NCBI RefSeq assembly: GCF_014204975.1
Contig: NZ_JACHMM010000001.1
Location: forward strand, 2,356,001-2,420,000
DNA: 64,000 nucleotides
From: Jiangella mangrovi
Lineage (GTDB): Bacteria; Actinomycetota; Actinomycetes; Jiangellales; Jiangellaceae
Reading direction: 5' to 3'
The position numbers and the translations under genes were made by a program. Under the pieces are notes generated by a model. The model saw only the letters and a list, made by a program, of their open reading frames with translations. It did not search any database and was not told the origin of the DNA. Below are positions 24,749 through 34,209 of this stretch, in pieces. The first letter of the stretch is position 1. Every line of letters starts with the position of its first letter.

Positions 24749-27249
24749 GCACATCGCAACGCCGGCTCGTCGTCGTCGGCAACGGCATGGTCGGGCAGCG
24801 GCTCGTCGAGGCGGTCCGGCAGCGCGACCGGGACCGGCGGTGGCGGATCACCGTCCTCGGCGAGGAGCCCCGGCCCGCGTACGACCGCGTCGCGCTGACG
24901 TCGTACCTCACCGGAGTGACGGAGGCGGAGCTCGGGCTGGTGCCGGACGGATGCTACGACGGCGACAGCTCGCTGTCCGTCGGCGACGCGGTGACGGGCA
25001 TCGATCGGGTCGCGCGGGTCGTCACGACGGCGTCGGGGCGAGTGCTGCCGTACGACGCGCTGGTGCTGGCCACCGGGTCGCGGCCGTTCGTGCCGCCGGT
25101 GCCGGGCGCGGACCTGGACGGCTGCTTCGTGTACCGGACGATCGACGATCTGGACGCTCTGCGCACACGGGCGGCGTCGGTGTCGTCGGGCGTGGTGATC
25201 GGCGGCGGGCTGCTCGGGCTGGAGGCGGCGAACGCGCTGCTCGCGCTGGGGCTGGCCGCGAGCGTGGTGGAGTTCGCTCCGCGGCTGATGCCCGCGCAGG
25301 TCGACCAGGGCGGCGGCGAGGTGCTGCGCCGGAAGGTCGAGGCGCTCGGGCTGGCGGCCCGGCTGGACACGGCGACCGAGCGGATCGCCGTCGTCGACGA
25401 CGGCCTGCGGCTGACGTTCGCCGACGGCTCGTCGCTGGACACGGGGCTGGTGGTGTTCTCCGCGGGGATCCGGCCCCGGGACGAGCTGGCGCGTGCGGCC
25501 GGTCTGGCGGTCGGGGAGCGCGGCGGCGTCGTCGTCGACGAGGCGTGCCGGACGTCGGACCCGTCCATATGGGCGGTCGGCGAGTGCGCGGTGGCCGGCG
25601 GGCGGGTGTACGGGCTGGTCGCGCCCGGCTACGAGATGGCCGAGGTGGTGGCCGACCGGCTGCTCGGCGGCGACGCGACGTTCGCCGAGGCGGACCTGTC
25701 GACGAAGCTCAAGCTGCTCGGCGTCGACGTCGCCAGCTTCGGCGACGCCCATGCGACGACCCCGGACGCGCTCGAGGTGGTCTACGCGGACCCCGTCGGC
25801 GGCGTCTACAAGAAGCTGGTCGTGACCGACGACGCGTCGCGGCTGCTCGGCGGGGTGCTGGTGGGCGACGCGTCGGCGTACGCGGCGCTGCGGACCATGG
25901 TCGGCCAGCCGCTCACCGACACCCCGGAGCAGCTGCTGCTGGCGGGGCCGTCGACGTCGGACCTCGGCGACGACGCACAGGTGTGCTCGTGCCAGAACGT
26001 CACCGCCGGCGCGATCCGGGCGGCCATCCACGACGAGGGCTGCGCCGACGTCGGAGCGGTGAAGGCGTGTACGCGGGCCGGCACCGTCTGCGGCAGCTGC
26101 GTCCCGCTGCTGAAGACGCTGCTCACGCAGTCCGGCGTCGAGGCGAACCCGGCGCTGTGCGAGCACTTCTCCATGGGGCGGGCGGAGCTGTTCGACATCG
26201 TGCGGGTCACCGGGCTGCGGACGTTCAGCGGGATCGTCGCCCGGCACGGGAGCGGCCGCGGCTGCGACATCTGCAAGCCCGTCGTCGCGTCGATCCTGGC
26301 CAGCCTGGGTGCCGGGCACGTCCTGGACGGCGAGCAGGCGGCGCTGCAGGACACCAACGACCACTTCCTGGCCAACATCCAGCGCAACGGCACCTACTCC
26401 GTCGTGCCCCGGGTGCCGGGCGGCGAGCTGACGGCGGAGGGGCTGATCGCGATCGGCGAGGTGGCCCGCGACTTCGGGCTGTACTCCAAGATCACCGGCG
26501 GGCAGCGGATCGACCTGCTGGGCGCGCGGGTGGAGCAGCTGCCGGCGATCTGGAAGCGGCTGGTCGACGCCGGGTTCGAGAGCGGGCACGCGTACGGCAA
26601 GGCGTTGCGGACGGTGAAGTCGTGCGTCGGCTCGACCTGGTGCCGCTACGGCGTGCAGGACTCCACGTCGCTGGCGATCATGCTGGAGCTGCGGTACCGC
26701 GGGCTGCGGGCGCCGCACAAGATCAAGGCCGGTGTCTCGGGGTGTGCGCGCGAGTGTGCCGAGGCCCGCAGCAAGGACGTCGGCATCATCGCGTCGGAGA
26801 ACGGCTGGAACCTCTACGTCGGCGGCAACGGCGGGTTCCGGCCGCGGCACGCGGAGCTGTTCGCGTCGGACCTGTCGTCGGCCGAGCTGGTGGCGCTGGT
26901 CGATCGGTTCCTCATGTTCTACGTGCGGACGGCTGATCGGCTGCAGCGCACGTCGGCCTGGATCGAGGCGCTCACCGACGAGCACGGCGACGGGCTGGAG
27001 TACCTGCGGCGGGTGCTGGTCGACGACTCCCTGGGCGTGGGCGCCGAGCTGTCGGCGGCCATGGAGGCGCACGTCGGCGCCTACACCGACGAGTGGGCCG
27101 CGGTCCTCGACGACGAGGAGAAGCTCGGCCGGTTCGTGTCGTTCGTCAACGCCCCCGAGGCCCCCGACCCGAGCATCCGGTTCGAGCTGGAGCGTGGGCA
27201 GATCCGCCCGGTGGTGGCCGGGCCGACCCTGGAGGTGGTGCGCCGATGA
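24745..27249 (+). CDS. nirB: NADH-dependent nitrite reductase large subunit
   Basis: Sirohaem and [4Fe-4S] flavoenzyme of 834 residues that reduces nitrite to ammonium in the cytoplasm. FAD site VVGNGMVGQRL at the start, NAD site GGGLLGLEAANAL near 155, a BFD-type [2Fe-2S] domain (CSCQNV near 414) and, at the C-terminus, the sirohaem/[4Fe-4S] ligands Cys627, Cys633, Cys667 and Cys671. The open frame runs far upstream; ATG at 24745 is fixed by the ATGA overlap and by family length. It needs sirohaem, whose precursor genes are in the same operon. Confidence 0.95.
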   Translation: MSTSQRRLVVVGNGMVGQRLVEAVRQRDRDRRWRITVLGEEPRPAYDRVALTSYLTGVTEAELGLVPDGCYDGDSSLSVGDAVTGIDRVARVVTTASGRVLPYDALVLATGSRPFVPPVPGADLDGCFVYRTIDDLDALRTRAASVSSGVVIGGGLLGLEAANALLALGLAASVVEFAPRLMPAQVDQGGGEVLRRKVEALGLAARLDTATERIAVVDDGLRLTFADGSSLDTGLVVFSAGIRPRDELARAAGLAVGERGGVVVDEACRTSDPSIWAVGECAVAGGRVYGLVAPGYEMAEVVADRLLGGDATFAEADLSTKLKLLGVDVASFGDAHATTPDALEVVYADPVGGVYKKLVVTDDASRLLGGVLVGDASAYAALRTMVGQPLTDTPEQLLLAGPSTSDLGDDAQVCSCQNVTAGAIRAAIHDEGCADVGAVKACTRAGTVCGSCVPLLKTLLTQSGVEANPALCEHFSMGRAELFDIVRVTGLRTFSGIVARHGSGRGCDICKPVVASILASLGAGHVLDGEQAALQDTNDHFLANIQRNGTYSVVPRVPGGELTAEGLIAIGEVARDFGLYSKITGGQRIDLLGARVEQLPAIWKRLVDAGFESGHAYGKALRTVKSCVGSTWCRYGVQDSTSLAIMLELRYRGLRAPHKIKAGVSGCARECAEARSKDVGIIASENGWNLYVGGNGGFRPRHAELFASDLSSAELVALVDRFLMFYVRTADRLQRTSAWIEALTDEHGDGLEYLRRVLVDDSLGVGAELSAAMEAHVGAYTDEWAAVLDDEEKLGRFVSFVNAPEAPDPSIRFELERGQIRPVVAGPTLEVVRR

Positions 27250-27587
27250 CCGTTCTCGACGTCCGGCTGTGGACCGTCGTCTGCCGCTTCGACCGCCTGC
27301 TGCCCGAACGGGGGGTGGCGGCGCTGGTCGGCGGTGTGCAGGTGGCGATCTTCCGCGGATTCTCCGGCGAGGTGTACGCCGTCGGCAACCGCGACCCGTT
27401 CAGCGACGCGTACGTGCTGTCGCGCGGGATCGTGGGCTCGCGCGGCGGTGGGCCGACGGTGGCGTCGCCGATGCACAAGCAGGTGTTCTCGCTGGTCACC
27501 GGGGAGTGCCTGGACGAGCCCGGCGTCGCCGTGCCGGTCTACGACGTGCGGGTGCGCGACGGCGACGTCGAGGTGGCGGTGCCGTGA
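27246..27587 (+). CDS. nirD: Nitrite reductase small subunit
   Basis: Small subunit of 113 residues with a Rieske-like beta fold. It lacks the CxH...CxxH cluster ligands, as expected for NirD. The block YAVGNRDPFSDAYVLSRGIVG followed by KQVFSLVTGECLD is typical of actinobacterial NirD (shown in part). ATG at 27246 overlaps the nirB stop; the longer open frame upstream lies in nirB. It assists NirB, probably in structure or electron transfer. Confidence 0.93.
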   Translation: MTVLDVRLWTVVCRFDRLLPERGVAALVGGVQVAIFRGFSGEVYAVGNRDPFSDAYVLSRGIVGSRGGGPTVASPMHKQVFSLVTGECLDEPGVAVPVYDVRVRDGDVEVAVP

Positions 27588-28723
27588 CGGACCTCCCGCC
27601 GCTGGCCGGCTTCACGGTGGCGGTGACGGCCGCGCGCCGGCGGGAGGAGCTGGGCGCGCTGCTGGAGCGGCGCGGCGCCCGGGTCGTGCAGGCGCCGGCG
27701 ATCCGGATCGTGCCGCTGGACGACGACGCCGAGCTGCTGGCTGCGACCAAGCGGTGCGTCGACGAGCCGATCGACATCGCCGTCGCGACCACCGGGATCG
27801 GCTTCCGCGGCTGGATGGAGGCGGCCGACGGCTGGGGCCTGGGCGAGCGGCTGCTGGACCGGCTCGGGTCGGCGACGCTGCTCGCGCGCGGCCCGAAGGC
27901 GCGCGGCGCGCTGCGGGCGGCCGGGCTGACCGACGACTGGGCGCCGCCGTCGGAGTCGTCGGCCGAGGTGCTGGAGCACCTGCTGGGGCAGGACCTCGTG
28001 GGTCGTCGCATCGCCGTCCAGCTGCACGGCGAGCCGCTGCCGGACTTCACCGACGCGCTGACCGCCGCCGGCGCCATCGTCGTCGCGGTGCCGGTGTACC
28101 GGTGGGTGCCGCCGGACGACGTCGCGCCGCTGAGCCGGCTGGTCGAGACGCTCGCGGCCCGGCAGATCGACTGCGTCGTGTTCACCAGCGCGCCGGCGGT
28201 GGCCAGCCTGCTGGCGCTCGCGTCGTCGATGGGCCTGGAGGACGTGGTGCTGGACGCGCTGCGCTCGTCGGTGCTCGCCGCGTGCGTCGGGCCGGTGACC
28301 GGGGCGCGGCTGGAACGGCTGGGTGTCGACACGGTGCAGCCGGCCCGCTCCCGGCTGGGCGCGCTGGTCCGCGAGATCGTCGCCGAGCTGCCGGCCCGCC
28401 GCCGCACGCTGCGGGTCGCCGGGCACGCCGTCCAGCTGCGCGGGCACGCCGTCGTCGTCGATGGTGAGGCGCGTGAGCTGCCGCCCGGCCCGCTCGCGGT
28501 GCTTGCCGAGCTGGCCCGCCGGCCCGGCGTCGTCGTGCCGCGGGCCGAGCTGCTGGGCGTCCTGCCCGGCGGCGGCACCGACGAGCACGCCGTCGAGATG
28601 GCGGTCACCCGGCTGCGCGGCGCCGTCGGGGCCCGCGTCGTCCAGACGGTCGTCAAACGTGGGTATCGGCTGGCCTACGAGCCGGAGGCGTCCGGTTCTG
28701 CGAAGTACGGGGGTGCGCGATGA
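27584..28723 (+). CDS. Uroporphyrinogen-III synthase fused to a winged-helix DNA-binding domain
   Basis: Protein of 379 residues. Residues 1-265 are a HemD-like uroporphyrinogen-III synthase (VAVTAARRREELGALLERRG, then VVFTSAPAV). Residues 275-365 are an OmpR-type winged helix ending VEMAVTRLRGAVGARVVQTV followed by KRGYRL. This fusion is known in actinobacteria. It may supply uroporphyrinogen III for sirohaem and also regulate the operon in response to tetrapyrrole need; the second role is inferred. GTG at 27584 overlaps the nirD stop. Confidence 0.88.
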   Translation: MTDLPPLAGFTVAVTAARRREELGALLERRGARVVQAPAIRIVPLDDDAELLAATKRCVDEPIDIAVATTGIGFRGWMEAADGWGLGERLLDRLGSATLLARGPKARGALRAAGLTDDWAPPSESSAEVLEHLLGQDLVGRRIAVQLHGEPLPDFTDALTAAGAIVVAVPVYRWVPPDDVAPLSRLVETLAARQIDCVVFTSAPAVASLLALASSMGLEDVVLDALRSSVLAACVGPVTGARLERLGVDTVQPARSRLGALVREIVAELPARRRTLRVAGHAVQLRGHAVVVDGEARELPPGPLAVLAELARRPGVVVPRAELLGVLPGGGTDEHAVEMAVTRLRGAVGARVVQTVVKRGYRLAYEPEASGSAKYGGAR

Positions 28724-29442
28724 CGGGCCATGTGGCGATCGTCGGTGGTGGGCCGGGCGACCCGGGCCTGCTGACGCTGCGGGGGTTCGACCTGCTCAAG
28801 CAGGCCGACGTCGTGCTGGTGGACCGGCTGGCGCCGCGGTCGCTGCTGGACGCGCTGCGCCCGGACGTCGAGGTCGTCGACGTCGGCAAGGAGCCGCACC
28901 GGCACCGGCGCAGCCAGCGCGAGATCGAGGCGCTGATGATCGACCGCGCCCGCCGCGGCCTGCGCGTCGTCCGGCTCAAGGGCGGCGACCCGTACGTCTT
29001 CGGCCGCGGCGGCGAGGAGGGGCTGGCCTGCGCGGCGGCCGGCGTCACGTTCGAGGTGGTCCCGGGCGTGAGCAGCGCGATCGCCGTCCCCGCGATGGCC
29101 GGCATCCCGGTGACGCAGCGCGGCGTGACCCAGGAGGTGACGATCGTCAGCGGCCACGCCCATCCCGACTCGCCGGAGTCGACGGTGGACTGGGACCGGC
29201 TGGCGGCCGGCTCGGGGACGATCGTCGTGCTGATGGGCGTCACGCACCTGGCTGCTCTTTGTGCGCGGCTGGTGCGCGGCGGGCGGCGGGGGAGCACACC
29301 GGTCGCTGTCGTGGTGTCCAGCGGGGCGCGGGTCGTGGTGGCGACCCTGGACACGGTGGCCTGCGCGGCCGAGGGGATCGAGCCGCCCGCCGTCGTGGTG
29401 GTGGGCGATGTGGTGGCGTTACGGTCCATGCTGGTGTCGTGA
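28720..29442 (+). CDS. cobA: Uroporphyrinogen-III C-methyltransferase
   Basis: S-adenosylmethionine-dependent enzyme of 240 residues that methylates uroporphyrinogen III to precorrin-2, the branch point to sirohaem. Signatures: GGGPGDPGLLTLRG at the start and VRLKGGDPYVFGRGGEE near residue 85, plus VPGVSSAIAVPAMAGIPVT. It stands alone, without the CysG oxidase/chelatase part, which is supplied by the following gene at least for chelation. ATGA overlap with the preceding gene. Confidence 0.95.
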   Translation: MTGHVAIVGGGPGDPGLLTLRGFDLLKQADVVLVDRLAPRSLLDALRPDVEVVDVGKEPHRHRRSQREIEALMIDRARRGLRVVRLKGGDPYVFGRGGEEGLACAAAGVTFEVVPGVSSAIAVPAMAGIPVTQRGVTQEVTIVSGHAHPDSPESTVDWDRLAAGSGTIVVLMGVTHLAALCARLVRGGRRGSTPVAVVVSSGARVVVATLDTVACAAEGIEPPAVVVVGDVVALRSMLVS

Positions 29443-30119
29443 CTGACGTGTTGGTGGCGGTGGCGCACGGGACGCGCGCCCCTGAAGGCCCGGTGGTGCT
29501 GTCGGCGTTGCTGGACTCGGTGCGGGAACTGCTCCCCGGCGTCGACGTCCGGGTGGCGTACGTGGATGTGATCTCGCCGACGCTGGAGTCGGTGCTGGCC
29601 GGGTTGCCGGCGGGGGTGCGGCCGGTCGTGGTGCCGATGTTCCTGGCATCGGGGTACCACGTGCGCGTCGACGTGCCGTCGGCGGTCGCCTCGGATGGCG
29701 GCCGTGCCGTGGTGACGCCCGCGCTCGGCCCCGATCCGGCGATCGTGGCCGCGGTCGAGGCGCGGCTTCGCTCGGTTGTGGGCTCGCTGCCGTCCGCGGT
29801 GGTGCTGGCGGCCGCGGGCTCGTCCGACGCCGACGCGCTGTCCGAGGTCGACGTCGCCGCCTCGCTGCTCTCGATGTCGCTGGACCGGCCGGTCCTGCCC
29901 GCCTACGTGACGACGGCGTCCCCGTCGGTGCCCGAGGCGGTCTCGATCCTCCGCGCCGACGGCCACGCGACGGTGGGGGTGGCGTCCTACCTGCTGGCGC
30001 CCGGTCTGTTCCAGCAGCGCCTCGACGCCGTCGGGGCGGACGTGGTGGCGCCCCCGATCGGCGTGCACCCCCTGGTGGCCGAGCTGATCGCCTCTCGTTA
30101 TCGCGCGGCGGCGGGCTGA
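29439..30119 (+). CDS. Sirohydrochlorin chelatase, SirB/CbiX type
   Basis: Small chelatase of 226 residues, two repeated CbiX-type halves, that would insert iron into sirohydrochlorin for sirohaem. The first half has VAVAHGTRAPEG, with the metal-binding His, and FLASGYHVRVDVP with the second His. GTG at 29439 overlaps the cobA stop. No separate precorrin-2 dehydrogenase is seen in the window. It ends the nitrate operon; a two-sided hairpin follows at once. Confidence 0.9.
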   Translation: MTDVLVAVAHGTRAPEGPVVLSALLDSVRELLPGVDVRVAYVDVISPTLESVLAGLPAGVRPVVVPMFLASGYHVRVDVPSAVASDGGRAVVTPALGPDPAIVAAVEARLRSVVGSLPSAVVLAAAGSSDADALSEVDVAASLLSMSLDRPVLPAYVTTASPSVPEAVSILRADGHATVGVASYLLAPGLFQQRLDAVGADVVAPPIGVHPLVAELIASRYRAAAG

Positions 30120-30123
30120 TGGC

Positions 30124-30161
30124 TGAGGGATATGTGTCGCTCTGGCGACACCGATCCCTCA
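30124..30161. terminator. Bidirectional terminator hairpin
   Basis: TGAGGGAT (30124-30131) pairs with ATCCCTCA (30154-30161), and GTGTCGC (30134-30140) pairs with GCGACAC (30145-30151) around a TCTG loop; only a two-base internal loop breaks the stem. It lies between the convergent nitrate operon and the 170-aa gene and contains the stop codon of the latter. Confidence 0.8.
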
Positions 30162-30671
30162 ACCATCCTCGCGGAGGCCGGCCTCCGTCGCGCGGCGCAG
30201 GTGCTCGGCGTACCCCTCCGGCTCCGGCCGGCGGGTCATCTCGCGGGAGAACGCCGCGTAGACCCCCTGGGCGGTGAGGTTGCGCTGGGCGAGCCAGGCG
30301 GCAGCGCCGTCGCTGCTGCCCTCGTCGTCCTCATCGACGGCGTGCAGCATGTAGTCGGTGAACCGCACGCGGCCCCAGTGGTCGGCCGGCACGGGGTAGG
30401 GGTCGCCCGGCGCGGGTTCCGGCCCGAACGCGTCGAACCAGATGTCGCGCAGCCATTCGTCGGTGCCCCACTGCGTGTCGTTGCGCCGCGGCGGCAACGA
30501 CGAGTCGCGGATGTGCGTGGCCAACTCATCGCGGAACTCGATGAACGCCTGGTTGTCCTCGGCCAGCCACTCCGAGACCCGCTCACAGGCTTCGATGTAG
30601 GAGCCGGGCTCCTGCGAGGTGTCGCTGAACCAGGCAAACCAGCTCCGGAAGTTCGTGGAGCGCGGGGTCAC
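30159..30671 (-). CDS. Acidic protein of unknown function, possible immunity partner
   Basis: Soluble acidic protein of 170 residues rich in Trp, Asp and Glu, without signal peptide or membrane span. I do not recognise the family. GTG at 30671 is chosen because GGAGGAAC stands just upstream and because it overlaps the stop of the preceding gene as GTGA. It is the last gene of a four-gene unit behind a protein with a toxin-like C-terminus; a small acidic product in that position is what an immunity protein looks like. That role is an inference from order and composition only. Confidence 0.75.
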   Translation of the reverse strand: MTPRSTNFRSWFAWFSDTSQEPGSYIEACERVSEWLAEDNQAFIEFRDELATHIRDSSLPPRRNDTQWGTDEWLRDIWFDAFGPEPAPGDPYPVPADHWGRVRFTDYMLHAVDEDDEGSSDGAAAWLAQRNLTAQGVYAAFSREMTRRPEPEGYAEHLRRATEAGLREDG

Positions 30672-31813
30672 GTCAGTTCCTCCAGCCGGACGTTGTCGTA
30701 GGCGGGCTCGCCGGTCGGATAGTACGTGGTCATCGACCAGGTTCCCCGCTTCTTGAAGATCAGTCTTGCGCCGGAGTCGGACCCCTCTTGGATCGGATCG
30801 TACGGAACGGTGTGCACCGGCGGCAGGCACTCGCCGTCCTTCTTCATCGCCGAGTTGCGCAGCTTCTTCCAGTCCTTCGCGGCCTGTGGCGTGCCAGTCC
30901 CAGCGCCACGGAAGCCGGTTGCATCGCCGGGCGCGAGCCCGGCCCGATCGGCGTCGATGAAGATCGGCGCGATCCCGGCGGGGAAATGCTGGTCCAGGAA
31001 GCCGTCGAGGCCATCTGGGTGCCGCGAAGCGGCATCGAGGAGAACACCGAGCGGCCGCGCGAACGCCTCCGGGCTGGTGAACCGGCTGGCCTCGATGCCC
31101 ACCGAGTGTTCAGAGACGACTTTCTGGTCGTCTTCGCGGACGCGCCATTTGTCGGCGCCATCCGTGCCGTGGTCGGGCGGGCGGGTCCAGCCGGCGCGCA
31201 GCTCGAGCTCGCGATCGCCCACCTGCGGCCCGTGGATCTCGACCGCGTGACAGTCAGGATGCTCGAGCCAGGCCCGCACCCGGGCCCGGTGCTCGGGCGC
31301 GACCACCGCGAGGATCCGCTCGCGCGCGGCGTCGATGGCGGCCTGATCGGCGCCGGGATGGGCGGCCGCCTCGGCCTTGGAGGTGGTCGCGCCGCCGGGC
31401 AGGTCGGCGAGCACGGTCGCCACGTAGGAGCGCGCGAACCCGGCAGGAAACGCGGCCACGAAGGCGCGAGAGTCGGCGGGCTCGGCCAAGGGTTCGAGGT
31501 CCAGCGCGGGGAGCGGGTCCAACCCGTGGTGCGAGACGGCGAGGAGGTCGAGGAGGGCGTGCACCTCGCGCGCAAGAACAGTCCCCGTCGCGGCCGTCAG
31601 ATCCGCCATCGCGCGCTCGACGCCGGGGGCGACCGCCGCGACATCGTCACCGACGGAACGAACAGCCGGATGATCGGCCTGCCGGGCCACTTCGGCGACC
31701 CGGGTGACGCGGTCGCGGGCGGCATCGGCGGCACCGCCCAGCGACCGCAGGGCATCGTGGTGGGCGTGCAGCAGTGACTCGACTGCCCGCCGCACCCCGC
31801 CCGGCCCGTTCAC
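30668..31813 (-). CDS. Protein of unknown function with helical N-terminus and toxin-like C-terminal domain
   Basis: Protein of 381 residues. The first 100 residues are predicted helical and Ala-rich (HHDALRSLGGAADAARDRV), comparable in size to WXG/LXG-type secretion domains but without a clear WxG motif. The middle is charged. The last 60 residues (WKKLRNSAMKKDGECLPP, then ARLIFKKRGTWSMTTYYPTG) are short, basic and strand-rich, as in compact secreted nuclease toxins. GTG at 31813 is chosen; the frame is open to 31957 but would overlap the subtilase gene. It lies 37 bases behind the subtilase gene and is coupled to the acidic 170-aa gene. No exact family could be named. Confidence 0.7.
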   Translation of the reverse strand: MNGPGGVRRAVESLLHAHHDALRSLGGAADAARDRVTRVAEVARQADHPAVRSVGDDVAAVAPGVERAMADLTAATGTVLAREVHALLDLLAVSHHGLDPLPALDLEPLAEPADSRAFVAAFPAGFARSYVATVLADLPGGATTSKAEAAAHPGADQAAIDAARERILAVVAPEHRARVRAWLEHPDCHAVEIHGPQVGDRELELRAGWTRPPDHGTDGADKWRVREDDQKVVSEHSVGIEASRFTSPEAFARPLGVLLDAASRHPDGLDGFLDQHFPAGIAPIFIDADRAGLAPGDATGFRGAGTGTPQAAKDWKKLRNSAMKKDGECLPPVHTVPYDPIQEGSDSGARLIFKKRGTWSMTTYYPTGEPAYDNVRLEELT

Positions 31814-31850
31814 ACCCCCGAAGGTCGCCTCCGGCCCAGCCCTGTGACAC

Positions 31851-34172
31851 TCACGGCCACGGAACCTCGGTGCGCGTCGGCGTCGCCCAGGGACCGTCGG
31901 TGATCGCGGGGAGCTCGACGGGCGACGGGGTGCCGTCCAGCGGCGGGTCGAAGACACTGCCGTCGGAGCGGGCGAGCAGCCAGCTCTGCGGGACCGAGCC
32001 CGCGATCCCCTCGAGCGGCCGGGCGCCGATCGGCAGCTCGTTCACCTCGACCCACTGGTCACCGTCGAGGCGCCACAGCCCGCCCGACTGCAGGGCCGAG
32101 CAGTCGCTCGCCGCGACCTCCATGGTCGCGTAGAGGACGTCGCCGTTGAAGAAGACCTCGTCGTAGATCAGCTCCTCCGGCACCGGGGCGCCGGCGACCT
32201 CGGTGAGATCCCCGCCGTCGAGCACCGAGACCTCCGCGCCGCAGGCGCCGTAGCCGGTGACGACGGCCACCCGTGAGTCATCGGCGGCGACGGCGATGGG
32301 CACCTGGTTGATGCCGCCGATCTCGTAGGAGATCTCCGCGGCGCCGGACGCGGGGTCGAGCAGCCAGACCCGCTCCAGCGCCTGGGCGCCGCCCGACTCG
32401 TGCACGAGCAGCTGCCCGCCGACCGCCCCGAGCAGCGTCTTCGAACCGACCGCGTCGGGCGGGAACGTCGCCGTCGTCGTGCCGGCCTCGTCCAACGTCG
32501 CCGCGTCGTACCAGGTGAGGAGACCGGAGTAGTCCATGCCGACGACGAAGTCACCGGCCTCTCCGTCGACGGTGACACCCTCGAGATAGGCCGGGGTGAC
32601 GCCGTCGTCGGAGCACCAGCTGCACGGCGCCTCGACCAGTGTCTCGTCCGCGCCGGTCCAGGAGAACAGCTCGCCGTCGTCGGCGCCGAACAGTGTCGAC
32701 CGATCCGCCGACCAGTCGGCCCAGCGCAGCCGCACGCCCGGGTCGAGCTCGCGCACCCGCTGCACGCTGCTGCCGTCGAACGCGAACACGACGTCGTCCT
32801 CGACGAACACGGCCTGCGTGGCCTCCGCCGGGTCCGCCGACGGCGTGGCCGGAGGCTCGCCGCCGAGCACCTGCTCGAGTGCGCCGCGGATGTCGAGGAA
32901 GCCGTGGCCCACGCCGAGTCCCAGCCGGTCCTCCTCGTCCAGCGGATCGAGGTCGGCGGTGTCGAGCAACGCCTGCGCGATGTCGTCGCCGGAGGCCTCG
33001 GGCGCCGAGCCGCGGATCAGCGCGGCCGCGGCGGCCACGTGCGGCGCGGCCTGGGACGTGCCGCTGAGCCCCTCGTACCCACCACCGGGGTACGTGGAGA
33101 CCACGGTGTTGATCGCGTCGCCGCCACCGGGCGCGACGAGGGCGATGAACTCGTTCCGGGTGGAGTATCCGGGCAGGTCGAAGTCCTCCTGGACCGCGCC
33201 GACGGCGATCACGCCGGGCAACGAGGCCGGGTTCTGCTGCTGGTTCGTCTCGTCGCAGTCGGTGAGCGGCGACGGCCCGCAGTTGCCACCGGACGCGACC
33301 ACGACCACGTCGTTGGTGACGGCGAAGTACACCGCGGCCGCGGCGACCTCGAGGTTGTGGGCCTCCTCGACGTCCGGGTTCGCCGGGATCGGCCCGCCGA
33401 AGGACATGTTGACCGCGTCGGCGCCGTGGTTGACGGCCCAGGCGAGGCCGGTCGGCCAGCTCGGCCCGTTGTCGTTGACGTCCTTCAGCCGGACCGGCAC
33501 GTCGAGGACGCTCACCCGCGGCGCTACCCCGATGATGCCGCCGTTGTCGCGCCGGGCGGCCGCGATCCCGGTGACGTGGGTGCCGTGGCCGTCCGGGTCG
33601 TGCTCGCCCTCGCCGGGGTAGTGGCGGCGTTCGATGACGGCGTCGCCGAGATCCGGGTGAGTCTCGTCGATGCCGGTGTCGAGGACCGCCAGCACGGCGC
33701 CGTCGCCGTCCGGCCAGGGCAGGTCCGGCGAGTCCTCCTCGGCGCCGAGCCGGTCCAGCGGCCACTGGTCGTCGCGGCGGTCGTCCTCCTCGTCGATCGA
33801 GACGTCGGGCACGACGCCGGCGGCGACGACGCCGTCCTCCGACAGCAGTGCCTCCCGGCGCGCGTCGACCTCGTCCGCGGCGACGTACTCGGTGGTCGCG
33901 ACCAGGCAGTCGCCGTCGACCCGCAGCACGTCCAGCGCGACCAGCGACTCGTCGTCCGGAGCGGCGACCGGCTCGTCCGGACAGTCGGGGCTCGGGACGG
34001 CGGTGTCGAGCAGCGCGCGCTGGTCCTCGCTGAGGACGTCGGTGAGCGAGACGCCCCCGTCCGCGGTGCCGGGGCTCTCACCGTCGTCCCTGGTGACCAG
34101 CACGATCGCGACCACGGCCACGACGATGACGACGACTACGGCGGCGATTCCGAGCAGCAGGGGGCGCTTCAC
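31851..34172 (-). CDS. Membrane-anchored subtilisin-like serine protease with propeller-like C-terminus
   Basis: S8 peptidase of 773 residues. Residues 7-26 form an uncleaved signal anchor, so the protease faces outward. The catalytic residues are Asp165 (LAVLDTGID), His196 (HGTHVTG), oxyanion Asn297 (SGGNCG) and Ser373 (SGTSQAAPH). Residues about 450-773 are strand-rich with repeated WD-like blades. Unlike mycosins of type VII secretion it has no C-terminal membrane span. It stands between a 58-aa protein and the toxin-like protein, each with 37-base gaps, so the four genes look like one unit. Confidence 0.88.
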   Translation of the reverse strand: MKRPLLLGIAAVVVVIVVAVVAIVLVTRDDGESPGTADGGVSLTDVLSEDQRALLDTAVPSPDCPDEPVAAPDDESLVALDVLRVDGDCLVATTEYVAADEVDARREALLSEDGVVAAGVVPDVSIDEEDDRRDDQWPLDRLGAEEDSPDLPWPDGDGAVLAVLDTGIDETHPDLGDAVIERRHYPGEGEHDPDGHGTHVTGIAAARRDNGGIIGVAPRVSVLDVPVRLKDVNDNGPSWPTGLAWAVNHGADAVNMSFGGPIPANPDVEEAHNLEVAAAAVYFAVTNDVVVVASGGNCGPSPLTDCDETNQQQNPASLPGVIAVGAVQEDFDLPGYSTRNEFIALVAPGGGDAINTVVSTYPGGGYEGLSGTSQAAPHVAAAAALIRGSAPEASGDDIAQALLDTADLDPLDEEDRLGLGVGHGFLDIRGALEQVLGGEPPATPSADPAEATQAVFVEDDVVFAFDGSSVQRVRELDPGVRLRWADWSADRSTLFGADDGELFSWTGADETLVEAPCSWCSDDGVTPAYLEGVTVDGEAGDFVVGMDYSGLLTWYDAATLDEAGTTTATFPPDAVGSKTLLGAVGGQLLVHESGGAQALERVWLLDPASGAAEISYEIGGINQVPIAVAADDSRVAVVTGYGACGAEVSVLDGGDLTEVAGAPVPEELIYDEVFFNGDVLYATMEVAASDCSALQSGGLWRLDGDQWVEVNELPIGARPLEGIAGSVPQSWLLARSDGSVFDPPLDGTPSPVELPAITDGPWATPTRTEVPWP

Positions 34173-34209
34173 GGCCGGTCACCTTACACAGGGTTTGGAT
34201 CCAGACGGG

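Noticed and set aside
23623-27249. A possible 1208-residue fusion upstream of NirB
   Set aside because: The extra N-terminal part is out-of-frame text of the preceding flavoprotein gene; the ATGA overlap at 24745 and NirB length fix the start.
31851-34172. Identification of the anchored subtilase as a type VII mycosin
   Set aside because: Its only membrane span is N-terminal, a C-terminal propeller-like region replaces the usual tail anchor, and no ecc genes are nearby.
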